A stretch of DNA of 26,986 nt from Deltaproteobacteria bacterium (lineage in GTDB: Bacteria; Desulfobacterota; UBA8473): assembly GCA_030643245.1 (NCBI GenBank), contig DAOWME010000011.1, forward strand, positions 1-26,986, in the 5' to 3' direction. This document shows positions 15,670 through 23,024 of the stretch, piece by piece (the first letter of the stretch is position 1; every line of letters starts with the position of its first letter). The notes under the pieces were generated by a model. That model was given only the letters and a program-made list of their open reading frames with translations. It did not search any database and was not told the DNA's origin. A program made the position numbers and the translations under genes.

Positions 15670-17268
15670 ATGTTAACGAAGATACTTGAATGCGGTTTCA
15701 TAACTATTTTTGTGATAATCATCTTGGGTGTGTTTGCCTATGCCCGGGGAACCGCTGGAGATTCTCCGGATGCGTGCGAAGTATTACCTTTGCGGAGCGC
15801 CATTGCGAGAGGGGTGCAGAAGAACCTGGACTTGCAAGTGGAACAGATGAGCATCCCCATCAACCTGGAGGGTGTTATCATTAGTGATGCGGAATTTGAT
15901 CCGGTACTTGAGAGTTCAGTCTATTTTCTCGATCAGGAGATCCCCACGTCTTCCGCTTTTGTAGCTGACGCCCTCGACATCTACCGACAAACGGGCGGCA
16001 CAGTGGGCATACGGAAGAAGTTCGAAATCGGCCTGGAATCTCGGCTGTCCTTTGAGACCTATCGTTCCACTAACAACTCCACTATAGATGCTTTGCGACC
16101 TCAATACACGAACATCCTTATCCTGAATTTTACACAACCGCTCCTTCGAGATTTCGGAACGAGTGTTAATAGGGCAAATGTGCGAATTTCAGAGAATCAG
16201 GTTCGAAAAGCCGCAAAGGAATACCTCGATCAAGCCCAGCGTCTGGGGGAGAAGATTGAACAGATCTATTATGACCTTGCAGAGCCGACGGAAGTGCTCC
16301 GATACCGGATCCAATCACGGGAACTGGCGGAAGAACTTCTCCAAGGGAACTGGAAGAAATTCGAGAGAGGCGTGGTCCCCATCAGCGAGGTTCAACAGGC
16401 GGAGACGGCCGTCATCGCCCGGGATGAAGAGGTTGTATTTGCCAGGCAACAGGTTGAGATGGCACGAAATCGTTTAAGAGATCTCCTCGAAATCCGCCCC
16501 GGAGATCCTTTGTCAGATAAGCCTTTTGTGACTGAGAAGATCCCGGGAGTTAACAAGGAATTTCCTGATTTTGAAAGGGCGCTGGCCATTGCTCTGAAAG
16601 GGCGTCCCGACCTTCAACGACAGCATATAGAGATCGCCAGCAGGGATATACTCATTGAGTATTATCACGACCAGAGGCTGCCGAGAGTGGATCTGGAGGC
16701 AACCCTGGGGGTTAACGGTCTGGCTGGCGGCGACCGTCCTGTTCTGGACTTCAGAACCGGGGGGCTTATGTCGAGTCCATATGTGGGGGACTATTCCGAT
16801 TCTCTCTCCAACATGACAGAAGGCGATGGAAAAGAGTGGCTTGTGGGACTCCGTTTTTCCTATCCAATTGGAAACAGGGCTGCGAAAGCCCGCTACCAGC
16901 GCGCTGATTGGGAAAAGCGCAAGGCCATTTACCGCCTAAAACGACTGGAAGGAACAATGGAGACCGAGATCAAGGATGCGCTGGTGACCGTGAGACGCTC
17001 TCTTGAGAGGTTCACGATCTCTGAAGACTCAGAGCGGTTGGCTGAGACCACCCTAAATCAAGAGATGGAGCGCCTTAAATACGGACTCTCTGATACCTTC
17101 CGCATCCTTATTTTCCAGAAGTCCCTCATCGAGGCGCGAATACGAAAGGTAACTACTCTGGTGGATTTTAACCAGGGGCTCGCCAGCCTCCATCGCGCCA
17201 TGGGAGTAAACCTGGATCGATTTAGTATTGTGGCGGAAGTGGATGCTTCGCATATTCTAACCCGGTAG
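15670..17268 (+). CDS. TolC-family outer-membrane efflux channel
   Basis: A 532-residue outer-membrane factor, longer than typical TolC/OprM proteins (~430-490). Residues 1-26 form a signal peptide. The mature protein shows two homologous OEP halves: PLRSAIARGVQKNLDLQVEQ opens the first and ERALAIALKGRPDLQRQHIE the second (~305). Strand segments include LNFTQPLLRDFG, a hallmark of the family, and long amphipathic helices follow. No lipobox is visible, so it is probably not a lipoprotein. It would form the exit duct for the RND pump encoded downstream and perhaps also for the EmrAB system upstream, which lacks its own channel. The start is ATG with a GAGG about 13 bases upstream. Confidence 0.9.
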   Translation: MLTKILECGFITIFVIIILGVFAYARGTAGDSPDACEVLPLRSAIARGVQKNLDLQVEQMSIPINLEGVIISDAEFDPVLESSVYFLDQEIPTSSAFVADALDIYRQTGGTVGIRKKFEIGLESRLSFETYRSTNNSTIDALRPQYTNILILNFTQPLLRDFGTSVNRANVRISENQVRKAAKEYLDQAQRLGEKIEQIYYDLAEPTEVLRYRIQSRELAEELLQGNWKKFERGVVPISEVQQAETAVIARDEEVVFARQQVEMARNRLRDLLEIRPGDPLSDKPFVTEKIPGVNKEFPDFERALAIALKGRPDLQRQHIEIASRDILIEYYHDQRLPRVDLEATLGVNGLAGGDRPVLDFRTGGLMSSPYVGDYSDSLSNMTEGDGKEWLVGLRFSYPIGNRAAKARYQRADWEKRKAIYRLKRLEGTMETEIKDALVTVRRSLERFTISEDSERLAETTLNQEMERLKYGLSDTFRILIFQKSLIEARIRKVTTLVDFNQGLASLHRAMGVNLDRFSIVAEVDASHILTR

Positions 17269-17308
17269 GTGCCAATGAGAAATGGGTATCCTTCATAAGA
17301 TCATCTAA

Positions 17309-17380
17309 AAATAATGAGTGCCTAAAGTTTGACGTGCCTAAAGTGCCTAAAATTAAGGGATACGCTCCAAAACACTGCTG
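17309..17380 (+). repeat. Repeat S (gtgcctaaag iterations), copy 1
   Basis: From ataatgagtgcctaaagttt (17311) to cgctccaaaacac the sequence matches 26758-26823 with about three differences. Within it the word agtgcctaaa or gtgcctaaa is iterated three times. The block 17285-17300 (tatccttcata) upstream is an R-like fragment. It lies 42 bases after the TolC-type stop codon. Confidence 0.85.
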
Positions 17381-17453
17381 ATTTTGATTCTGACTAAGAT
17401 CTGGTTTATAGAATAAGCAGAATAAATTAACTTTAGACACTTGTAACTTTTCC

Positions 17454-17511
17454 TGTAACCGCACAAGTTAGGAAAAATGTAAACTACTTTTGATGTTGCA
17501 TGAAAGATGCC
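17454..17511. repeat. Fused Y and R repeat fragments
   Basis: tgtaaccgcacaagtt (17454-17469) is a diverged Y core, directly followed by aaaatgtaaactactttt and gcatgaaagatgcc, which match the end of repeat R at 104-138. This lies in the 278-base gap before the RND adaptor and makes the frame upstream of 17547 repeat-derived. Confidence 0.6.
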
Positions 17512-17546
17512 TCGGAGTAATACCTTTTTTAAGGAGGGGGTCACCC

Positions 17547-18668
17547 GTGCCGAATAGGGCTCACAATTTTGCATGCTCACTGTGCTATACCTTTGCAGCC
17601 TTCATAATTGTCATTTTCCTTTTTATGGCCTGTACTGACAAGAAAAAGGAGGTGAGAAAAGAAGCGCTTGCAGTTCCGGTTATTACGGGGGAGGTATGTA
17701 CTCGCAGGGTGGAATATACCCTCCATCAGGTAGGAACACTGGAAGCGAGCCAAGAGGTGACCATACGTTCGGAGGTTGAGGGCCGGGTTATTAATATTCT
17801 GTTTGAAGAGGGTAAGGAGGTTAGTAAGGGCGAAGTCCTGTTGAGGCTCGATGCAGCGAAGACAAAGGCAGAGATCCGGAACCTTACGGCCCGAATTGAG
17901 CAACTTGAGATACGACGTGACAACAAGAATCGCAGCCTTGAGCGTAACCGACCACTGGTGATGCAAGACCTAATTTCCCGCCAGAGCTTCGATGACCTCC
18001 AGACCGAGATCGAAGAGATCAGGTCGGAGATCGTCCAGGTCAAGGCAGTCCTGTGCCGCCAAAAAGAGCTACTCTCAGACACGGTTATACGGGCCCCTTT
18101 TGATGGTGTGACAGGGGCGCGAAATTTATCAGCAGGGCATTATCTTAAGGAGGGGGACCCGGTGGTGACCGTTGTTGACCTCGATCTACTGGAGGTAATG
18201 TTCAGGGTCCCCGAGAAGTTCAAGGGGAACCTCTTTGTCGGTCAGAATGTGGTGTTGGATGTGGATCCCTATCCGGCGCAACACTTCACCGGGATAATTT
18301 TCTTCATTGACCCAAAGGTGGAGGTCAATACGCGCACATTTCAGGTGAAAGCGAGGGTGGGAAACAGCGAGGGCCTTCTGAATCCGGGAATGTTCGCCAG
18401 GGTGGAGGTTATTACTGAGGTTCATGAAGACGCGCTCACTGTGCCGAGGGAAAGCGTTGTCAAGACAGAGACAGAGACATATATCTACATTGTTGACGGG
18501 GAGGTCGCTCGCAAGGTCCCTGTTCATCTTGGTAAGATGACGAATGAATGGACTGAACTGCTCGACACGGAAGTCCCTGCAGGGACAATGGTCATACTTG
18601 AAGGGAAGTTCTCTGTCATGGACGGGGATAGACTCGCCCTAAAACCGGCGCATAAAGGTCAAAGGTAG
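17547..18668 (+). CDS. RND efflux periplasmic adaptor (membrane fusion protein), probable lipoprotein
   Basis: A 373-residue HlyD/AcrA-like adaptor. The frame runs from 17490, but its first 19 codons are repeat-derived; GTG at 17547 is preceded nine bases upstream by AAGGAGG (17531-17537), so I start there. A hydrophobic stretch ends at Cys29 (FLFMAC-TDKKKE), a weak lipobox suggesting lipid anchoring. The lipoyl halves are VTIRSEVEGRVINILFEEGK with VSKGEVLLRLDA, and DTVIRAPFDGVTGARNLSAG; the beta-barrel follows (LEVMFRVPEKF...VDPYPAQHFTGIIFFIDPKV, TRTFQVKARV). The central coiled coil is ~105-170. It lies 23 bases before the RND pump gene and is its partner. Confidence 0.9.
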   Translation: MPNRAHNFACSLCYTFAAFIIVIFLFMACTDKKKEVRKEALAVPVITGEVCTRRVEYTLHQVGTLEASQEVTIRSEVEGRVINILFEEGKEVSKGEVLLRLDAAKTKAEIRNLTARIEQLEIRRDNKNRSLERNRPLVMQDLISRQSFDDLQTEIEEIRSEIVQVKAVLCRQKELLSDTVIRAPFDGVTGARNLSAGHYLKEGDPVVTVVDLDLLEVMFRVPEKFKGNLFVGQNVVLDVDPYPAQHFTGIIFFIDPKVEVNTRTFQVKARVGNSEGLLNPGMFARVEVITEVHEDALTVPRESVVKTETETYIYIVDGEVARKVPVHLGKMTNEWTELLDTEVPAGTMVILEGKFSVMDGDRLALKPAHKGQR

Positions 18669-18691
18669 GAAAGCAGTAAGAGGGACATTGA

Positions 18692-21600
18692 ATGTTCTTG
18701 CCTGATTTTTCCATAAGGCGGCCTGTGGCAGCCACGATGATAGTAGGCGCCCTTGTGGTCTTCGGCGTGCTGGGACTTCTGCGCCTCGGCATATCACTCT
18801 TTCCCGATGTGGATTTCCCCATGGTGACAGTGACTACCACGTGGGAAAATGCACTCCCTGAGGAGGTGGACAACGATATTACCGATGAGCTTGAAGATGC
18901 CATAGGGGCGGTGAGCGGGATTAAGCACATTACATCGAAAAGCATGCATGGGATCTCGCGGATCACAGTTGAATTTGTGCTTTCCAAGGACCTGGACGTG
19001 GCCGCTCAGGAGGTGAGAGACAAGGTCTCCACGCGTCTCCGTGATCTGCCTTTTGAGGCCGATGTGCCGGTGATCGATAAACTGGACATCAACGCCCAGC
19101 CGATCATCTGGCTTGCCATAACAGGGCAGCAGGCCATAGAGGATTTGACCAGGATTGCCGATGAACAGATCCGTCCCCTGTTGCAGAAAATACAGGGAGT
19201 GGGAGAGGTCCGACTGGGAGGCGGCCGGGAAAAGGAGGTTCATATCCGTCTTTATCGTGAACGTCTCGCGGCCCACAACATCGGAGTGGACGAAGTGATA
19301 GCCGCTATTCGCAGCCAGCACGTTGATATTCCCGGGGGGAAAATCGAGTCGCGGGAGAAGGAATTTCTCATCCGCACCATGGGAGAGTTCGAGACACCCG
19401 AGGCCTTCAATGATCTGATCATCGCATACAGGGATGGAACCCCGGTCCGCTTGAGGCTTCTCGGGTATGCTGAGTCAAGCCGTGAGGAGAGTATGACCGT
19501 TGCAAGGTATACCACCAGGCAAGGGGCGGAGAAGGCAGTGGGTCTTGGCGTGGCGCCCAGGTCCGGTGCGAACGAGGTGGCCATAGCAGAGCAGGTGAGG
19601 GCCACGCTGCCGGAGATACGGAAGATGCTTCCTCCGGGCGTGAAAGTCCAGATTGCCACAGACAGTACGCAATTCATCAAGCAGTCCATCAATGAAGTCA
19701 AGTTCCAGCTCGCAGTGGGGGCGATCATGGCATCTTTCATTATCTTCCTCTTTCTGCAAAATGCTCGGACCACCATGATCAGCGCTGTGGCTATTCCCAC
19801 CTCCATTATTGCGGCCTTTCTATGCATCTATGCCTTCGGCTTTACACTTAACAATATGACGATGCTTGCCCTGATCACGTCCGTGGGCCTCGTTATTGAT
19901 GATGCCATCGTAATTGTGGAGAACATCTTTCGCCATCGCAGCGCTCTGGGGAAAGGACCTATGGATGCGGCTATCGAAGGATCAGCGGAAGTAGGCTTCG
20001 CTGTGATCGCTACCACGGTGGCCTTGTCCGGTGTCTTCATCCCTGTGGCCTTTATGGGTGGTATGGTAGGACAGTTTTTCTTTGAGTTTGCCACAACCAT
20101 GGCCTTTGCAGTCGCCTGCTCCACCCTAGTGGCCCTCACCGTGATCCCCATGCTTTCTTCACGCTTCCTAACCATTGGCGGCAATAAGGAAAAGGCTTTC
20201 AGGATTTTCAACCGGTTCATGGAGGTAATTTCATCGGTGTACCGCAGGGGACTATCCCGGTTTCTGAGACATCGATTTCTTGTGTTATTAGGGGCCTTGG
20301 TTGCCCTTATGTTGGGGGTATGGATCTTCACCCTTGTGGGAAGGGAGTTTGTTACTGCCGAGGACAAAAGTCAATTCATGGTACGCCTGGAAACGCCCCT
20401 TTCGTATTCCATCGAAAAGACAGACGAGGTGATGCTCCAACTGGAGGGTCGCCTCAGAGAGCTACCCGAGGTGGACCACCTCTTTTCTATAGCGGGTTTT
20501 GAAGGAAGCAATAAGGGGATTGCACGTGTGATGCTTGTGCCCAAGGATGAGCGAACCCGAGCCCAGAAGGAGGTTCAGTTTCATGTCAGGACTATGCTTC
20601 GGGCGCTCCCGGATGTCAAAGGGAGTGCCTCTGACGTCTCGATCCTGGGGGGAGGGGCACGAAACGAAGATATCCAGTTCGTTATCCAGGGGCCGGACAT
20701 CGAGGCCATCGACAAGTATTCGCGGGCGATCATGGAACGCATAGCGGAAATTCCCGGATACGTGGGGGTAACCCGTGATCTTGAGATCGGAAAGCCGGAA
20801 GTGCGTGTTCGAATCGACCGGGAAAAGGCGGCGGATGCCGGCGTCAGCGTCAGGAGCATCGGCTCCGCAGTGGGAGCGCTTCTCGGGGGTATAGATGTGG
20901 GAGAGTATGTAGAGGGAGGGAAGAGTTACGATATTCGTCTGAGGCTTGTGGAGGATCAAAGGCTCTTGCCCGACGATATTGAACGTATCCGGATCCATTC
21001 CACTGCTGGGAAACTCGTGGACATCAAAAATTTCACGAGGATTGAGACCGGCGTAGGTCCCAACGTAATCAATCGGCAGGACCGGCAGCGCTCTGCCACT
21101 ATTTATGCTAACCTGGAGGGAAAGCTCTTGGGCGATGCTATGCCGGAGGTGGAGAGGATAGCCGATGAGATTTTGCCTGAGGGGTATTCCACCAAGTTCG
21201 CAGGTAGAGCGGAGGCTTTTGCTGAAACCGGAGAGTATATCCTCTTTGCGTTTCTCCTCGCAACGGTTCTCACGTATATAGTGTTAGCCGCGCAGTTCGA
21301 GAGCTTCACTCAACCCTTTTCCATTATGATGGGGATACCCCTTTCATTTGTGGGCGCATTCGGTCTTCTTTTTGTGCTTGGGAACACCTTCAACCTCTTT
21401 TCCATGATAGGGCTGGTACTCCTGATTGGACTGGCCACCAAGAACGGGATTCTTCTCATAGATTATACGAACCAGCTTAGATCGAGAGGGATGAGCGTCC
21501 ATGACGCCCTGGTGGAGGCCGGGGCCACAAGGCTTCGGCCCATCCTCATGACCGCCATATCAACCATAGCCGGCGTTCTCCCCGTCGCTTTGGGGATGGG

Positions 21601-21769
21601 CGTGGGTAGCGAGAGTCGTCAGCCCATGGCCGTGGCCATATCAGGAGGGATGCTATCTTCAACCTTCCTCACCCTTGCCGTGGTTCCGGTCATTTACTCG
21701 TACCTTGACCAATTTTCCCATTGGAGGCTCTTTCAAAGGTTCAAGGAGAGAATAATGGCGCGTGAATGA
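18692..21769 (+). CDS. RND multidrug efflux pump (AcrB/MexB-like, HAE1)
   Basis: A 1025-residue inner-membrane proton-driven pump of normal family length. The N terminus FLPDFSIRRPVAATMIVGAL is typical. Helix 1, a periplasmic porter half, helices 2-6, helix 7, a second porter half and helices 8-12 can be followed. The proton-relay aspartates are D403-D404 in GLVIDDAIVIVENIFRH. Helix 10-11 signatures are GIPLSFVGAFG and GLATKNGILLIDYTNQLR, with RPILMTAIST next. GAGGG precedes the ATG by about eight bases. It forms a tripartite system with the upstream adaptor and TolC-type channel, probably under the TetR regulator. Substrates cannot be read from sequence. Confidence 0.97.
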   Translation: MFLPDFSIRRPVAATMIVGALVVFGVLGLLRLGISLFPDVDFPMVTVTTTWENALPEEVDNDITDELEDAIGAVSGIKHITSKSMHGISRITVEFVLSKDLDVAAQEVRDKVSTRLRDLPFEADVPVIDKLDINAQPIIWLAITGQQAIEDLTRIADEQIRPLLQKIQGVGEVRLGGGREKEVHIRLYRERLAAHNIGVDEVIAAIRSQHVDIPGGKIESREKEFLIRTMGEFETPEAFNDLIIAYRDGTPVRLRLLGYAESSREESMTVARYTTRQGAEKAVGLGVAPRSGANEVAIAEQVRATLPEIRKMLPPGVKVQIATDSTQFIKQSINEVKFQLAVGAIMASFIIFLFLQNARTTMISAVAIPTSIIAAFLCIYAFGFTLNNMTMLALITSVGLVIDDAIVIVENIFRHRSALGKGPMDAAIEGSAEVGFAVIATTVALSGVFIPVAFMGGMVGQFFFEFATTMAFAVACSTLVALTVIPMLSSRFLTIGGNKEKAFRIFNRFMEVISSVYRRGLSRFLRHRFLVLLGALVALMLGVWIFTLVGREFVTAEDKSQFMVRLETPLSYSIEKTDEVMLQLEGRLRELPEVDHLFSIAGFEGSNKGIARVMLVPKDERTRAQKEVQFHVRTMLRALPDVKGSASDVSILGGGARNEDIQFVIQGPDIEAIDKYSRAIMERIAEIPGYVGVTRDLEIGKPEVRVRIDREKAADAGVSVRSIGSAVGALLGGIDVGEYVEGGKSYDIRLRLVEDQRLLPDDIERIRIHSTAGKLVDIKNFTRIETGVGPNVINRQDRQRSATIYANLEGKLLGDAMPEVERIADEILPEGYSTKFAGRAEAFAETGEYILFAFLLATVLTYIVLAAQFESFTQPFSIMMGIPLSFVGAFGLLFVLGNTFNLFSMIGLVLLIGLATKNGILLIDYTNQLRSRGMSVHDALVEAGATRLRPILMTAISTIAGVLPVALGMGVGSESRQPMAVAISGGMLSSTFLTLAVVPVIYSYLDQFSHWRLFQRFKERIMARE

Positions 21770-21804
21770 AGCGGGGGTTGAACGCGCGAGGTATATTCAA
21801 GATT

Positions 21805-21860
21805 TCTGGACCTGTGCGGTTAAGCAGGATTGCGTTAAGCGCCGGCTGCTCGTTATGAAC
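21805..21860 (-). repeat. Half copy of element Y at the DUF3187 gene start
   Basis: ggacctgtgcggtt (21808-21821) plus attgcgttaagcgccggctgc (partial) and cgttatgaac correspond in order to the reverse complement of 1621-1723. Compared with that arm, the repeated tttgtttgcttg stretch is missing. It fills most of the gap between the RND and DUF3187 genes and its conserved gttatgaac contains the ATG at 21855. Confidence 0.8.
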
Positions 21861-22916
21861 TTAAACATTCAAATCTTTTGCCAAAATGCCATGCGCTGCT
21901 TTATTCGCTGCGTACCTTGCTGTGTGGGGGTTTTCCTTCTGTTCCATCCTGGGGATGCTTTGTGTGAAGATTCAGATAAGGATTGGAAGCGGAGATCAGG
22001 TCCCATTCCCATTGCAAACCAGACCCCTGTCCAGCTTCTCTTTCTCCAGCCTGTGCCGGACAGGGCCGACACTGTGCCCAAAGGGCATACCTCCGCAAGG
22101 CTGAACACAACCATCACCAATACTCTTGTCTCCCAAAGCTCAGAGCACTATAGCGCTACCATTGACACGGAAATGGTCAGGACATCACTGGAGATGAGCC
22201 ATGGTCTTTTAACGGGTCTGGAAATCGGCTTGTCTTTTCCTGTGGCCCATTATTACGGCGGGATTCTCGACAGGCCCATAAGAGAAGTTGAAAGGCTCTC
22301 AGGAAAGATCCGGACAGTCAGGAGAGAGGAAGATCCCGGTCATGTTACTTATTTTGTGAAAAAAGGCAAGCACGTCCTTATATCGAATCCTGGAAATAGC
22401 ACGGGGATAGGCGACCTGGTGTTGAGGGCAAAGGCAAGGGTTTGGGATGAGGGGAATGATTCGCCCCGGTTAAGCGTCAGGTTGGCCGTCAAACTCCCGA
22501 CAGGAGATGAGGATCGTGCGTTCAGCAGTGGAGAAGTAGATTGGGGGGCAGGCCTGTTGCTCCAGAAAGATTGGGGCAAGATGAGTCTTTTTTTTAACGG
22601 AGATGTTGTCTTTCCTGGTGAGGCCTTTGACTATGCAGGGGTTTCTCTGAGAGAATTTTACTCCGCTATGGTGGGGGTTGAATACGGGTTTACGTCACGG
22701 TTTTCAATTCTGGCCCAGTTGAATTGGATTACCAAACCCTTCGAAGGCACCGGTCTTGAGTTGCTGGATAGAAGGATTTGGGAGTTTTTAATAGGTGTGA
22801 ACTATCGCACGGAAACCGGCGTATTTTTCCAGGCCGGTGGAATGGAGGACGTCTTTTCTTCTGAAGAAGCCGGCGCAGATGTGACCTTCTTCCTCAATGC
22901 CGGAATCAATTTTTGA
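21855..22916 (+). CDS. DUF3187-family outer-membrane protein
   Basis: A 353-residue predicted outer-membrane beta-barrel. I recognise DUF3187 from the mature N-terminal GPIPIANQTPVQLLFLQPVP and the alternating strand pattern ending in ADVTFFLNAGINF with a terminal Phe, as in barrel proteins. The frame opens at GTG 21762, overlapping the RND stop, but its first 31 residues come from a Y repeat; ATG at 21855 yields a plausible signal peptide (hydrophobic VGVFLLFHPGDALC). This start codon itself lies in the repeat's gttatgaac end, and no ribosome binding site is clear, so ATG 21891 is an alternative. It follows the RND pump and may be an accessory envelope protein. Family function is unknown. 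Confidence 0.8.
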   Translation: MNLNIQIFCQNAMRCFIRCVPCCVGVFLLFHPGDALCEDSDKDWKRRSGPIPIANQTPVQLLFLQPVPDRADTVPKGHTSARLNTTITNTLVSQSSEHYSATIDTEMVRTSLEMSHGLLTGLEIGLSFPVAHYYGGILDRPIREVERLSGKIRTVRREEDPGHVTYFVKKGKHVLISNPGNSTGIGDLVLRAKARVWDEGNDSPRLSVRLAVKLPTGDEDRAFSSGEVDWGAGLLLQKDWGKMSLFFNGDVVFPGEAFDYAGVSLREFYSAMVGVEYGFTSRFSILAQLNWITKPFEGTGLELLDRRIWEFLIGVNYRTETGVFFQAGGMEDVFSSEEAGADVTFFLNAGINF

Positions 22917-22977
22917 CAGAGCAATGTTTCAACTGCCGCACCACATAAAACCACCATATCTTGTGCTACCTTTTTAA

Positions 22978-23006
22978 TTGACACACAAAGATTTTTATTT
23001 TATATT
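22978..23006 (+). promoter_or_regulatory. Strong predicted sigma-70 promoter for mrfAB
   Basis: TTGACA (22978-22983, perfect), a 17-base AT-rich spacer, and TATATT (23001-23006, 5/6). Transcription would start near 23013, only about 12 bases before the ATG at 23025 but about 40 before an in-frame GTG at 23052. Confidence 0.65.
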
Positions 23007-23024
23007 TTGTTTTAGTGTTGTGTC

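Noticed and set aside
17309..17380. Repeat S as replication-origin iterons
   Set aside because: There are only three short words, and the same block recurs 9.4 kb away behind mrfB; no initiator gene is nearby.
21762..21854. N-terminal extension of the DUF3187 protein from GTG 21762
   Set aside because: The 31 residues derive mainly from a Y repeat and would bury the signal peptide; the ATG at 21855 is more plausible, though the start remains uncertain.
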